Assembly (NCBI RefSeq): GCF_001425265.1
Contig: NZ_LMEC01000002.1
Location: forward strand, 106,466 to 170,465
Direction: 5' to 3'
DNA: 64,000 nucleotides
Source: Massilia sp. Root418
Lineage (GTDB): Bacteria > Pseudomonadota > Gammaproteobacteria > Burkholderiales > Burkholderiaceae_D
The translations under genes and the position numbers were made by a program. Below the pieces are notes generated by a model. The model saw nothing but the letters and a program-made list of their open reading frames with translations. It did no database searches and was not told the origin of the DNA. The number at the start of each line of letters is the position of its first letter. The first letter of the stretch is position 1. Shown here one piece after another: positions 25,432-37,243 of the stretch.

Positions 25432-27519
25432 CTATAGATCCAGCTTCATGCCGAGCTTGACCGTGCGCGGCAGGCCGGCCGAAAGACGTGTGCCGCGGGC
25501 CGCCCAGTATTGCTTGCCGCCGGCGTTTTCCACGTTGGCCTGCCAGGTGGCGCGCTTGCCGAAAGCCTGCCCCACGTAGCGCGCGCCGGCGCTGAACAGC
25601 GTGACGCCGCCCAGCCACGCCTGGTCCAGGTCGTTCACCGGGCGCTTGCCGGTGTAGTAGGCGCCGCCGTTAAAGGATATACCCGGCACCGCGTCCAGCG
25701 CATACGACAGGAAGGCGCTGGCGGTCCGGCGTGCGGCGTTCTCCGGCAGCTTGCCGTTGTAGACGGCGTTGATATTGCGGAAGCGCGGGTCCAGCCACTG
25801 GGCCGAGGTCTGCCACGCCAGCCGGCGCGTGAGCTGGCCCTGCGTGGACAGCTCCAGGCCGCGGTAGCGCTGCTGGCCATCGGCAACGTAGCGGTTGGCG
25901 CTGTCGGTATAGTAGCCGGGCCGCTCGATCTGGAACAGCGCGGCCGACAGCAGGGTGCCGCCCGGCGCGCGCCAGCGCGTGCCCAGCTCGCGCTGCCTGC
26001 TCACGCCAGGCGCCAGGCGCTCGCCCTGGTTGACGGTGCCGGTGGGGCCGGTCTCGCCCTCTTCCAGGCCCTGCGCGGCCGAGGCGTAGAAGCTCAGTTC
26101 GGGCACGGCCTTGTAGACCAGCGCGGCCATGGGCGCGGTCCTGGCGGCGTCGTAGCGGGCGGCGCCCTGTTCGCTGCGGTAGTCGGCGCGGCGCAGGCCG
26201 GCGATCAGCTGCCACTGCGGGCCCAGTTCCATGCGGTCCAGCGCGTACAGGCCCGCGTCGCGCGAGGCCAGCGCGGCCGTGGTGGGCTTGGCCGGCACGG
26301 CGCCATAGACGATGGCGCCGATGGGCTGCGGGTTGTACAGGTTTTGCGCGGCAACCGTGTAGCTGGCCTGGTAGATCGGGTCCTGGGTCTTGACGGTGCG
26401 GGTGGCGCCCAGGGTGAGCTCGTGGCGGATGGCGCCGGTGGCGAAGCTGCCCGCCAGCTCGGCGCGCAGCAGTTCGGACGCGGTGACCGAGGTCTGGATA
26501 TTGCCGTTGATGCGGCCGGCGCCGGTGGCCACGGCGGCATTGTTGTTGAAGCGGAAAATGGCGAGGCGGCGGTCGCGCTCGGTTTCCGCGCGGCCCGCTT
26601 CCACCGTCAGCGCCCAGTTGTCGCCGAGCGCGTAGTCGGCGCGCAGCTGGGCGTTGGCGACGCGCGCTTCGAAGATGGCTTGCTCGGGGCCGACCAGGCG
26701 GCGCGGGTCCACCGTGCGCGGCAAGGCGATGGCGCCGTTGACGGCAGCCGGCAGCGCAACGCCAGCCTGCTCGGTCATCTTGCGGCGGTCGTATTCCAGG
26801 TCCGCCTTGAGCAGCAGGCGCGGCGACGCGCGCCAGTCGAAGGCGGCCGAGGCGAAGCGGCGCCTGCCGTCGTCCACGCCGTCCAGGTGGGAACCCAGCA
26901 CGCCCCCGGCGGCGTTCACGCGCAGCCCGAATTCATTGGCCTGGCCGAAGCGGCGCGCCACGTCCGCGCTGGCGACGGCGCTGCCGTTGCCGTCCACCTG
27001 CAGGCCGACGCTGGCGACCGGTGCGGCGCCCGCGCGCCGGGTAACGAAATTGACCACCCCGGCCGGCGTGGTGAAGCCATAGTAGAGCGCAGACGCGCCC
27101 TTCAGCACTTCCACGCGCTCCTTGTTCTCCATGGCCACCTGGGAGAAGTTCATGATGGGCAGGGAACCGTTCAGGCGGTAATTGGTGCGGTTCTCCACCG
27201 GGATGCCGCGTATCACCAGCTGGTCCCAGGTGTCGCCGCCGTTCTGCTGGCGCGTGACGCCGGCGGTGTTGCGCAGCGCGTCATACAGCCCGCCGGCCGC
27301 CTGCAGCTCCAGCACCTCGCGCGTGACCACGTTGACGGTGGAGGGCACGTCCATGATGCTGCTGCCCCGGAAACTGCCTGCTTCCACCGTGTTCGGCACG
27401 AAGCCCTGCGCGCGCGCGGCGGTGACGCGCACGGTGCCGAGTACGGCGTCGTCCTGGGCCAGGGCGAGCGATGGTGAGACGGCGAACGGCAAGAGAACGG
27501 CAAGGCGGTAGCGCGGCAT
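25432..27519 (-). CDS. TonB-dependent siderophore receptor
   Basis: 695 residues from ATG 27519, chosen because it begins a good signal peptide (MPRYRLAVLLPFAVSPSLALA). The GTG at 27543 only adds 8 residues before it. A TonB-box-like stretch near VLGTVRVTA is followed by a plug domain (VPSTVNVVTREVLEL...DQLVIRGIPV) and a 22-strand barrel ending in an aromatic-poor KLGMKLDL. It imports a ferric siderophore across the outer membrane. A strong Fur box lies upstream. Substrate unknown; no siderophore synthesis genes are nearby. Confidence 0.92.
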   Translation of the reverse strand: MPRYRLAVLLPFAVSPSLALAQDDAVLGTVRVTAARAQGFVPNTVEAGSFRGSSIMDVPSTVNVVTREVLELQAAGGLYDALRNTAGVTRQQNGGDTWDQLVIRGIPVENRTNYRLNGSLPIMNFSQVAMENKERVEVLKGASALYYGFTTPAGVVNFVTRRAGAAPVASVGLQVDGNGSAVASADVARRFGQANEFGLRVNAAGGVLGSHLDGVDDGRRRFASAAFDWRASPRLLLKADLEYDRRKMTEQAGVALPAAVNGAIALPRTVDPRRLVGPEQAIFEARVANAQLRADYALGDNWALTVEAGRAETERDRRLAIFRFNNNAAVATGAGRINGNIQTSVTASELLRAELAGSFATGAIRHELTLGATRTVKTQDPIYQASYTVAAQNLYNPQPIGAIVYGAVPAKPTTAALASRDAGLYALDRMELGPQWQLIAGLRRADYRSEQGAARYDAARTAPMAALVYKAVPELSFYASAAQGLEEGETGPTGTVNQGERLAPGVSRQRELGTRWRAPGGTLLSAALFQIERPGYYTDSANRYVADGQQRYRGLELSTQGQLTRRLAWQTSAQWLDPRFRNINAVYNGKLPENAARRTASAFLSYALDAVPGISFNGGAYYTGKRPVNDLDQAWLGGVTLFSAGARYVGQAFGKRATWQANVENAGGKQYWAARGTRLSAGLPRTVKLGMKLDL

Positions 27520-27559
27520 GGTGACTTTCAAGTTGGCAAACACAGCCCGCCATGTTATC

Positions 27560-27578
27560 GCAAATGAGAATCATTATC
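27560..27578 (-). promoter_or_regulatory. Fur box before the TonB receptor
   Basis: GCAAATGAGAATCATTATC matches the 19-base Fur consensus (GATAATGATAATCATTATC) at 16 of 19 positions by direct count. It lies about 40 bases before the receptor start, where it would cover the promoter. Iron-repressed expression is expected. Confidence 0.85.
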
Positions 27579-27588
27579 AATTTTGAGC

Positions 27589-27615
27589 AAAAAAAACCCG
27601 CCGGGGAGCGGCGGG
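27589..27615 (-). terminator. Intrinsic terminator after the WYL regulator
   Basis: On the minus strand, ACCCGCC and GGCGGGT arms with a short loop are followed by eight T. It ends the 28411 gene's transcript just before the Fur-controlled promoter. Confidence 0.8.
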
Positions 27616-27715
27616 TGAAGTCCAAAACTAGGGATGTCCTGAAAGAGACGGTTCCACTATAGGCCCGGGCGGGCGCGCGCTCTGTGCGTCAATTAACGCA
27701 AACGTAACGCAAACG

Positions 27716-28411
27716 CTAGCTCTCTTCGCTGATGCCGTTTTCCGCCCGCCAGGTCTTGAGCAACGCGTGGCGCGGGGTGGGATAACGCTCGGCAATGGTG
27801 TCGGCGGAGCGGATGCGGTCCATGCGGAAATGGCGCAGCGCGCCGCGCATTTCGCAGAACGCGGCCAGCACGCGCTTGCCCTCGAAATAGGCCAGCGCGA
27901 ACGGCCACACCACGCGTTCGGAGGCCCGTCCCTGCTCGTCGCTGTAGCAGATCCGCAGCTTGTGCTGGCGCCGTATGGCGCGCCGCGCGGGCGGAATGTG
28001 CGGATCGTCGCGCTCGTTGAAGCCGATCGGCACCCACAAGCTGGTTTCGGCCATCTCGTCGCGCAAGTCCTTGGGAGTGGCGGTGGCGATCTTGGCCAGC
28101 GCGCTGGCGGCAGCCAGGGCCAGCTCGGCGTCGCCCTGGCGCTTGACCCAGCGCGCGCCCAGCACCAGCGCTTCCAGCTCATCGGCGCCGAACATCAGCG
28201 GCGGCAGGAAGAAGCCGGCCCGCAGCAGGTAGCCCACGCCGGCCTCGCCCGCCAGCGGCGCGCCCAGCTCGGCCAGGGTCTGCATGTCGCGGTAGATGGT
28301 GCGTTCGGATACGCCCAGCTGCGTGGCCAGCGCGGCCGCCGTCACCGGGCGCCGGTTGCCGCGCATGGCGTCCATCAGCTGGAATAGTCTGCCGGTACGG
28401 CTCATGGTCAT
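27716..28411 (-). CDS. YafY-type transcriptional regulator (HTH_11 plus WYL domain)
   Basis: 231 residues. An N-terminal winged helix (TAAALATQLGVSERTIYRDM) is followed by a linker (GVGYLLRAGFFLPPLMF) and a WYL-type sensor domain (LRICYSDEQGRASERVVWPF, then FEGKRVLAAFCEMRGALRHFRMDRI). Such proteins usually repress small stress or detoxification genes and sense an unknown ligand. The GST 2.4 kb away is a conceivable target. The ATG at 28405 is an alternative start two codons in. Confidence 0.9.
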   Translation of the reverse strand: MTMSRTGRLFQLMDAMRGNRRPVTAAALATQLGVSERTIYRDMQTLAELGAPLAGEAGVGYLLRAGFFLPPLMFGADELEALVLGARWVKRQGDAELALAAASALAKIATATPKDLRDEMAETSLWVPIGFNERDDPHIPPARRAIRRQHKLRICYSDEQGRASERVVWPFALAYFEGKRVLAAFCEMRGALRHFRMDRIRSADTIAERYPTPRHALLKTWRAENGISEES

Positions 28412-28421
28412 CCTCGTGTAT

Positions 28422-28455
28422 AAAAAATGCCGCCAGGCTTGCGCGTGGCGGCATT
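28422..28455 (-). terminator. Intrinsic terminator of the yajC-secDF operon
   Basis: On the minus strand, ATGCCGCCA and TGGCGGCAT arms with a 10-base loop are followed by six T. It lies 17 bases after the secF stop. Confidence 0.85.
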
Positions 28456-28471
28456 GTCGGGGGCAGCGGTC

Positions 28472-29503
28472 TTAGACCACTGCGCCGTCGGTTTCGTCTT
28501 TTTCCTTGACCGGCTTGATCAGGTCTTCGCGCTTCACGCCCAGCCACATGGCCACGGCGGCAGCCACGAACACGGACGAGTAGATGCCGAAGCAGATACC
28601 GATGGTCAGCGCCACGGCGAAGTAGTGCAGGGTCGGGCCGCCGAACAGCAGCATCGACAGCACCATCATCTGGGTGCAGCCGTGGGTGATGATGGTACGC
28701 GAGATGGTGGAGGTGATGGCATTGTCGATCACTTCATGCACCGAGGCCTTGCGCTGCTTGCGGAAGTTTTCGCGGATACGGTCGAAGATCACCACCGATT
28801 CGTTGACCGAGTAGCCCAGCACCGCCAGCACCGCCGCCAGCACCGTCAGCGAGAATTCCCACTGGAAGAAGGCGAAGAAGCCCAGGATGATGACCACGTC
28901 GTGCAAGTTCGCGATAATTGCCGCCACCGCGTACTTCCACTCGAAGCGCACGGCCAGGTAGATCATCACGCCGATGATCACCATCACCAGCGCGTTCAGG
29001 CCATTCTGGGCCAGCTCGTCGCCCACCTGCGGGCCGACGAATTCCACCTTGTTCAGCTGCACGGTCTCGGCGCCGGCCGCGTCCACGCAGGCGTTCTTGG
29101 CGATCTGCTCGCCCTTGGCCGATACGTGCTCCACGCGCTTGATGCTGCCGCTGTCGGCCTTGCACAGCGCCTCGAACACCTTCTGCGAGGCGTTGGCCGC
29201 GTCAGTGCCCTTGGCGCCGGCCACGATGGGCAGGCGCAGCATCACGTCGCGCGCGGTGCCGAAGCTGGTCACTTCAGGATGGTCGTAGCCCAGGCCCTGC
29301 ACGGTGCCGCGGATCGCTTCCAGGTTGGCCGCGTGCGGGTACTTCACCTCCATCACGGTGCCGCCCTTGAACTCGATCGACAGGTGCAGGCCCTTGTGGA
29401 ACAGGAAGAACACTGCCGCCACGAAGGTCAGCGCCGACACCACGTTGAAGATCAACGCGTGGCGCATGAAGGGGATGTCTTTTCTGATGCGGAAAAATTC
29501 CAT
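28472..29503 (-). CDS. secF: Protein translocase subunit SecF
   Basis: 343 residues with six membrane helices. The N-terminal KDIPFMRHALIFNVVSALTF and the SecD/SecF export-domain blocks (GYSVNESVVIFDRIRENFR, TISRTIITHGCTQMMV) are present. With SecD and YajC it uses the proton gradient to help pull proteins through SecYEG. The periplasmic P1 loop is about 110 residues. It follows secD by 15 bases. Confidence 0.97.
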   Translation of the reverse strand: MEFFRIRKDIPFMRHALIFNVVSALTFVAAVFFLFHKGLHLSIEFKGGTVMEVKYPHAANLEAIRGTVQGLGYDHPEVTSFGTARDVMLRLPIVAGAKGTDAANASQKVFEALCKADSGSIKRVEHVSAKGEQIAKNACVDAAGAETVQLNKVEFVGPQVGDELAQNGLNALVMVIIGVMIYLAVRFEWKYAVAAIIANLHDVVIILGFFAFFQWEFSLTVLAAVLAVLGYSVNESVVIFDRIRENFRKQRKASVHEVIDNAITSTISRTIITHGCTQMMVLSMLLFGGPTLHYFAVALTIGICFGIYSSVFVAAAVAMWLGVKREDLIKPVKEKDETDGAVV

Positions 29504-29518
29504 GTTGTCTACCCTCTT

Positions 29519-31387
29519 TTATTTCGACTGGCCGGGAACCCAGACCGTGCCGATGGCGATGGTCTGGAGTTTCTTCTTGCGGCCGTACCACAGGTTCACG
29601 ACGCCGCGCGACACGAAGACGGCCGAGAACATCGAGGTCAGGATGCCCAGGCAGTGCACCACGGCGAAGCCGCGCACCGCGCCCGAACCGAACACCAGCA
29701 GCGCCAGGCCGACGATCAGCGTGGTGACGTTGGAGTCCAGGATGGTGGCGAAGGCGCGGTCGAAACCGGCCGCGATGGCCGCCTGCGGCGAGGCGCCGCC
29801 GCGCAGTTCTTCGCGGATGCGTTCGTTGATCAGCACGTTGGCGTCGATCGCCATACCCAGCGCCAGCGCAATTGCGGCGATGCCCGGCAGCGTCAGCGTG
29901 GCCTGCATCATGGACAGCAGCGCGATCAGCAGCAGCAGGTTGACGCCCAGCGCCAGCACGCTGAAGAAGCCGAACATCATGTAGTACAGGATCATGAACA
30001 CGGCGATGGCGGCAAAGCCGTACACCATGGACAGCTTGCCCTTCTGGATGTTCTCGGCGCCCAGCGCAGGGCCGACGGTGCGTTCCTCGATCACGGTCAT
30101 CGGCGCGTACAGCGCGCCGGAGCGCAGCAGCAGTGCCAGCTCGGCCGAGTTCTCGGCGTTGCCCATGCCGGTGATGTTGAAGCTGCTGCCCAGTTCGCTC
30201 TGGATGGTGGCCACGGACAGCACTTCCGGCTTGCCCTTCTGTTCATACAGCACGATGGCCATCTTCTTGCCCACGCGCTCGCGGGTGGCTTCGCGCATCT
30301 TGCGGCCGCCGTCGCCGTTCAGGTCGATCGACACCGCAGGCTGCTGGTTCGAATCGAAGCTGGCGGTGGCGCGCGAGATGTAGTCGCCGGTCAGCACGAT
30401 GTCCTTCTGCAGTACCACGGGCACGCCTTTGCCGACCGTGAACAGCTCGGAGTTGAACGGCACGGCCGCCTGCAGCTCGGTGCCGGGGGTGACGGTCTCG
30501 TCGACCATGCGCACTTCCAGGGTGGCGGTGCGGCCGATGATGGCCTTGGCGCGCGCCACGTCCTGCACGCCGGGCAGCTGGACCACGATGCGGTCCGGGC
30601 CCTGCTGCTGGATCACCGGCTCGGCCACGCCCAGTTCATTGACGCGCTTGGACAGCGTGGCGATGTTCTGGCGCACGCCGTTGTCCATGGCTTCCTTCAG
30701 CGCGGCCGGCTTCAGGTTCAGCGCCAGGGTCAGGTCGGCGCCGTCGCTGCCTTCGGCGGCGGTCAGGTCGGCCTGCTGTTCCAGGATGACGGCCTTGGCG
30801 GCGGCGCGGGTTTCGGCGTCGCGGAATTTCACCTCGACGGCGTTGCCCTTGCGCTCGATGCCGGCGTGGCGCACGTTCTTGTCGCGCAGCTGGCTGCGCA
30901 CGGCGGTCTGGATGCCCTGCACGCGCTTGTCCAGCGCGGCCTGCACGTCAACCTGCATCAGGAAGTGCACGCCGCCGCGCAAGTCCAGGCCCAGGTACAT
31001 CGGCACGGCGCCGATCTTCTGCATCCAGGCCGGCGTGTTGGCCGTGAGGTTGTTGGTGACGATGTAGGCCGGATCTTCCGCGTCGGGATTGAGCGCGCGC
31101 TCCAGCGCCAGCTTGGCCTTGAATTGGGTGTCGGTGTCGTTGAAGCGCACGCGCACCGAGACGCGGTTGCCGGTGCCGTCCAGGGTCACGGCTTCGTGCG
31201 CCAGCTTCTCCTGCTTGAGCAGGCTATCCACGCGGGCGCTCAGCTCGCTGGTGACCTTGACGGTGGACTTGCCGCTGGTGACCTGCAGCGCCGGCGATTC
31301 GCCGAAATAGTTCGGAGCCGTATACAGTGCGCCCAGCAGCACGGTAATGGCGATGATGATGTACTTCCAGACAGGATAGCGATTCAT
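29519..31387 (-). CDS. secD: Protein translocase subunit SecD
   Basis: 622 residues from ATG 31387 (MNRYPVWKYI), preferred to a TTG at 31414. The first membrane helix is followed by the large periplasmic P1 head (about 40-440, with YLGLDLRGGVHFLMQVD). The C-terminal five-helix bundle carries ALGMAIDANVLINERIREEL and the proton-path aspartate. It is the partner of SecF and YajC in protein export. Length and gene order are typical of betaproteobacteria. Confidence 0.97.
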   Translation of the reverse strand: MNRYPVWKYIIIAITVLLGALYTAPNYFGESPALQVTSGKSTVKVTSELSARVDSLLKQEKLAHEAVTLDGTGNRVSVRVRFNDTDTQFKAKLALERALNPDAEDPAYIVTNNLTANTPAWMQKIGAVPMYLGLDLRGGVHFLMQVDVQAALDKRVQGIQTAVRSQLRDKNVRHAGIERKGNAVEVKFRDAETRAAAKAVILEQQADLTAAEGSDGADLTLALNLKPAALKEAMDNGVRQNIATLSKRVNELGVAEPVIQQQGPDRIVVQLPGVQDVARAKAIIGRTATLEVRMVDETVTPGTELQAAVPFNSELFTVGKGVPVVLQKDIVLTGDYISRATASFDSNQQPAVSIDLNGDGGRKMREATRERVGKKMAIVLYEQKGKPEVLSVATIQSELGSSFNITGMGNAENSAELALLLRSGALYAPMTVIEERTVGPALGAENIQKGKLSMVYGFAAIAVFMILYYMMFGFFSVLALGVNLLLLIALLSMMQATLTLPGIAAIALALGMAIDANVLINERIREELRGGASPQAAIAAGFDRAFATILDSNVTTLIVGLALLVFGSGAVRGFAVVHCLGILTSMFSAVFVSRGVVNLWYGRKKKLQTIAIGTVWVPGQSK

Positions 31388-31414
31388 ATATTCTGCGTTC
31401 CAGGAGAGACTCAA

Positions 31415-31445
31415 ACGGGCCGCGTATGCTGGATAGGCGGCCCGT
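31415..31445 (-). promoter_or_regulatory. Hairpin between yajC and secD
   Basis: ACGGGCCGC and GCGGCCCGT form a perfect 9-bp stem around a 13-base loop, starting a few bases after the yajC stop. There is no T-run, so it is more likely an mRNA-stability or partial-attenuation element than a full terminator. Confidence 0.4.
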
Positions 31446-31450
31446 GAAGA

Positions 31451-31780
31451 TTACAGCGCTTTCAGCGTGCCCTTAGGCAGCAGCGTGGTGACCGACGGCT
31501 TCTGCACCACGATCTCGGTGCCTGCGGCCACTTCCAGGGTCACGTAGACGTCGGTCACTTTCGAGACCTTGCCCAGGATGCCGCCAGCGGTGACGACTTC
31601 GTCGCCCTTGGCCAGCGCGTCCATCATCGCTTTCTGTTCCTTGGCGCGCTTCTGCTGAGGACGGATCATCAGGAAGTACATGACCACGAACATCAGGACC
31701 AGCGGCAGGAAGCTGGTGAGGTTGCCGCCCAGGCCGAGTGCGTCAGTAGGGGCTTGAGCGTAGGCATTGGAAATGAACAC
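31451..31780 (-). CDS. yajC: Preprotein translocase subunit YajC
   Basis: 109 residues with one membrane helix (LTSFLPLVLMFVVMYFLMI) followed by the RPQQKRAKEQKAMMDALAKGDEV motif of YajC and a small beta domain. It is an accessory of the SecDF complex. It is the first gene of yajC-secD-secF. The 125-base gap to tgt probably holds a promoter. Confidence 0.96.
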   Translation of the reverse strand: MFISNAYAQAPTDALGLGGNLTSFLPLVLMFVVMYFLMIRPQQKRAKEQKAMMDALAKGDEVVTAGGILGKVSKVTDVYVTLEVAAGTEIVVQKPSVTTLLPKGTLKAL

Positions 31781-31905
31781 AGGGAACTCCAGTTATATTA
31801 GTTTGAAAAAATAGCGCTGTATTCTAGCATTGGCCGGTCCGGGGCTAGACGTTTCGACCATGTTGGGACAATAAATGTTTTTGCAAGTTTGGCCCTGACC
31901 GTTGA

Positions 31906-34097
<2,192 letters not shown>

Positions 34098-34163
34098 GAC
34101 GCACTTCTGAAACTGTTGGGCAACCCTCTATTTTACGCTAGTAGCCCGCAAAGCATCTGAAAT

Positions 34164-36251
34164 ATGCCCTTACCGACGCAAAAACCTGTCAAAAAACCCA
34201 CCGCAAAGGGAGGCAAGCTCACCGCCGCCAACGCTGAAGCCAAGCTCGCCAAGCTGGGCCTGCGCACCGACATGGACCTGGTGCTGCACCTGCCCATGCG
34301 CTACGAGGACGAAACCCAGGTGTTCACGATAGCGGACGCCTGCCTGCGCAGCGGCCAGACCTGGCAGGTGGAGGGCGTGGTGACCAGGAACGAAATCACC
34401 TTCAAGCCCCGGCGCCAGCTGCTGGTCCACATCGCCGACGACACTGGCGACATCCAGCTGCGCTTCATGAATTTCTACGGCAGCCAGGTCAAGCAGCTGG
34501 CCGAGGGCACGCGGGTGCGCGCGCGCGGCGAGGTAAAGCACGGCTTCTTCGGCGCGGAGATGGTGCACCCGGTGTACAAGGTGATCAACGAGGGCGCGCC
34601 GCTGCCGACCGCGCTCACGCCGGTGTACCCGTCCGGCGAGGGCCTGCCGCAGTACATCCTGCGGCGCGCCATCACCGATGCCATGAAGCGGGTGGACTGG
34701 ACCGACACCCTGCCTGCGGAGCTGGTGCGGCGCATGCACCTGAGCGACTTCGAGCCGGCCGTGCGCCTGCTGCACTCGCCCACGCCGGAAGTGGACGAGC
34801 ACGCGCTGATGGACCGCTCGCACCCGGCCTGGACGCGCGTGAAGTTCGACGAACTGCTGGCGCAGCAGCTGTCGCTGAAACGCGCGCAGCAGGCGCGCCG
34901 CGCCAAGGGGGCCGCCGCGCTGAAGAAAGTGGGCCAGCTGTCGGTGGCCTTCCAGGCCGCGCTGCCGTTCAAGCTGACCAAGGCCCAGCAGCGCGTGCTG
35001 GACGAGATCCGCGCCGACCTGCGCCAGCAATATCCGATGCAGCGCCTGCTGCAGGGCGACGTGGGCGCCGGCAAAACCGTGGTGGCCGCGCTGGCGGCCG
35101 CGCAAGCCATCGACAGCGGCTACCAGGCCGCGCTGATGGCGCCCACCGAGATCCTGGCCGACCAGCACTTCCGCAAGATCGCCGCGTGGATGGAGCCGCT
35201 GGGCGTGAAGGTGGTGTGGCTGACGGGCAGCCTGAAGAAAAAGGAAAAGACGCTGGCCACCGAGCTGGTGGAATCCGGCGAGGCGCGGCTGGTGATCGGC
35301 ACCCACGCGCTGATCCAGGACACGGTGCAGTTCGAGAACCTGGGCCTGGTGATCGTGGACGAGCAGCACCGCTTCGGCGTGGGCCAGCGCCTCACCTTGC
35401 GCAACAAGGGCAACGCGGGCGCCATTCCGCACCAGCTGATGATGTCCGCCACGCCGATTCCGCGCACCCTGGCCATGACGTACTACGCCGACCTGGAAGT
35501 GTCCGTCATCGATGAGCTACCGCCGGGCCGCACGCCCATCGTCACGCGCGCCATCGACCAGAACCGGCGCGACGAAGTGGTGGCCCGCGTGCACGCGGCG
35601 GCGCTGGAGGGGCGGCAGGTGTACTGGGTCTGCCCGCTGATCGAAGAATCGGAAGCGCTGCAGCTGCAGACCGCCACCGAGACCCACCAGCTGCTGGCCG
35701 AAGCGCTGCCGGACCTGAACGTGGGCCTGGTGCACGGCCGCCTGAAACCCGCCGAGAAGCAGGCCATCATGGACGCCTTCAGCGCCAATGAGATGCAGGT
35801 GCTGGTGGCCACTACCGTGATCGAGGTAGGCGTGGACGTGCCGAACGCCTCGCTGATGGTGATCGAGCACGCCGAGCGCTTCGGCCTGTCGCAGCTGCAC
35901 CAGCTGCGCGGGCGCGTGGGACGCGGCTCGGCGGCCAGCGTGTGCCTGCTGCTGTATCAGAGCCCGCTGGGCCCCATCGCCAAGCAGCGCCTGATGACCA
36001 TGCGCGAAACCACGGACGGCTTCGAGATCGCGCGGCGCGACCTGGAAATACGCGGCCCCGGCGAATTCCTCGGCTCGCGCCAGAGCGGCCAGGCCATGCT
36101 GCGCTTCGCGGACCTGGAGACCGACGGCTGGCTGGTGGACCAGGCGCGCGACGCCGCCCACGCCCTGCTGCACGATCCCGCCAGCGCGGAAACCGTGGAG
36201 ATCCACCTGGAGCGCTGGCTGGGCGGGCGGGAAGAATTCCTGAAAGTGTAA
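34164..36251 (+). CDS. recG: ATP-dependent DNA helicase RecG
   Basis: 695 residues. An N-terminal wedge/OB domain (about 1-240) loads stalled forks. The superfamily-2 helicase core follows, with Walker A GDVGAGKT, the DEQH box in VIVDEQHRFGVGQR, SATPIPRTLAMT, and a C-terminal TRG-like motif region (LRGRVGRGSAASVCLLLY). It remodels replication forks and Holliday junctions. Length fits the family. Confidence 0.97.
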   Translation: MPLPTQKPVKKPTAKGGKLTAANAEAKLAKLGLRTDMDLVLHLPMRYEDETQVFTIADACLRSGQTWQVEGVVTRNEITFKPRRQLLVHIADDTGDIQLRFMNFYGSQVKQLAEGTRVRARGEVKHGFFGAEMVHPVYKVINEGAPLPTALTPVYPSGEGLPQYILRRAITDAMKRVDWTDTLPAELVRRMHLSDFEPAVRLLHSPTPEVDEHALMDRSHPAWTRVKFDELLAQQLSLKRAQQARRAKGAAALKKVGQLSVAFQAALPFKLTKAQQRVLDEIRADLRQQYPMQRLLQGDVGAGKTVVAALAAAQAIDSGYQAALMAPTEILADQHFRKIAAWMEPLGVKVVWLTGSLKKKEKTLATELVESGEARLVIGTHALIQDTVQFENLGLVIVDEQHRFGVGQRLTLRNKGNAGAIPHQLMMSATPIPRTLAMTYYADLEVSVIDELPPGRTPIVTRAIDQNRRDEVVARVHAAALEGRQVYWVCPLIEESEALQLQTATETHQLLAEALPDLNVGLVHGRLKPAEKQAIMDAFSANEMQVLVATTVIEVGVDVPNASLMVIEHAERFGLSQLHQLRGRVGRGSAASVCLLLYQSPLGPIAKQRLMTMRETTDGFEIARRDLEIRGPGEFLGSRQSGQAMLRFADLETDGWLVDQARDAAHALLHDPASAETVEIHLERWLGGREEFLKV

Positions 36252-36304
36252 GTGTTTGTAAAAAGTTGCACGATGGAACGAGCTATGCGACACTCGCCCT
36301 CCTT

Positions 36305-37243
36305 ATGCGTACACTTTCCACTTCCATTATCGGCTTGGCAATAGCGGTTGCCTACCTGCCAGCGGCGCTGCCTGCGCACGCCGAGCAGCAGGCCACCGGC
36401 GCAGCCACCGCGGCAACAGCCGCGACGGCGCAAGCCGCGCCCGGCGCCACGCCGCCCGCTGCAGGCAGCGCTGCACACGCGGCGGTGGCCCAGGTCCCTG
36501 GCGCAGCGGCAGCAGTGGGCAATGCGGCGGCAACGGCGTCCGCGCTGACGGCGCCGGCCACCGCCATGGCGAGCGGCGCCGGCTCGCGCACGCTGGCGGC
36601 GGCCCCTGCTGCGGACAAACCGAAGTCCAGGTGGCTCTGGCCGCTGGAAAGCGCGAAAGCGCGCGTGAGCAGCTTCTTCGGCGCGCTGCGCGGACGGCGC
36701 GCGCATGGCGGCGTGGACATCTCCACCCCGGTCGGCACCCCGGTCAAGGCGACCGACGGCGGCGTGGTGGTGGCTTCCACCAACCGCTACCTGGGCGACA
36801 AGAAATACGGCGAAGTGGTGGTGATCGAACACCTGAACGGCTTCAAATCGCTGTACGCGCACCTGAACACGCGCGACGTGAAAGTGGGCGACGAAGTGAT
36901 GGCAGGCCAGTCCATCGGCCAGTCCGGCCAGACCGGGCACTCAACCGGCCCGCACCTGCACCTGGAAGCGTTCTACAACGGCGCCCGCACCGACCCGGGC
37001 CACTTGCTGGCGGGCCTGGAGGACGTCGCGCTGCCTTCCGCGCTGAACGCCAAGCAGTACACCTCCACCGACGGCAGCTTCGTCACCAAGGCGCCCTATG
37101 TGGCGCCTGTGAAGGCCGGCAAAAACAGCAGCCGGAAGGCCGACCGCAAGACCGACCGAAAAGCCAAAGCCGGCAAGGACACCCCTCAAAAGCACATCAA
37201 GAAACGCGAGCCCAGGTCCAGCAAGAAGTCCGGCCGCAAGTAA
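36305..37243 (+). CDS. M23 family metallopeptidase (cell-wall endopeptidase)
   Basis: 312 residues from ATG 36305. A longer in-frame extension upstream lies inside recG and is unlikely. A signal peptide (to about residue 27, ending AHA) is followed by an Ala-rich linker, then the LytM/M23 domain with zinc ligands His134-Asp138 (RAHGGVD) and the HLH motif His217-His219. A Lys-rich tail of about 50 residues follows, likely for binding an anionic wall or polymer. It cleaves peptidoglycan cross-links in the periplasm. The 3' end is overlapped antisense by a possible small gene. Confidence 0.9.
   Translation: MRTLSTSIIGLAIAVAYLPAALPAHAEQQATGAATAATAATAQAAPGATPPAAGSAAHAAVAQVPGAAAAVGNAAATASALTAPATAMASGAGSRTLAAAPAADKPKSRWLWPLESAKARVSSFFGALRGRRAHGGVDISTPVGTPVKATDGGVVVASTNRYLGDKKYGEVVVIEHLNGFKSLYAHLNTRDVKVGDEVMAGQSIGQSGQTGHSTGPHLHLEAFYNGARTDPGHLLAGLEDVALPSALNAKQYTSTDGSFVTKAPYVAPVKAGKNSSRKADRKTDRKAKAGKDTPQKHIKKREPRSSKKSGRK

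Noticed and set aside
28427..31447. A 1006-residue plus-strand open frame
   Set aside because: It mirrors secF and secD, which match their families over full length.
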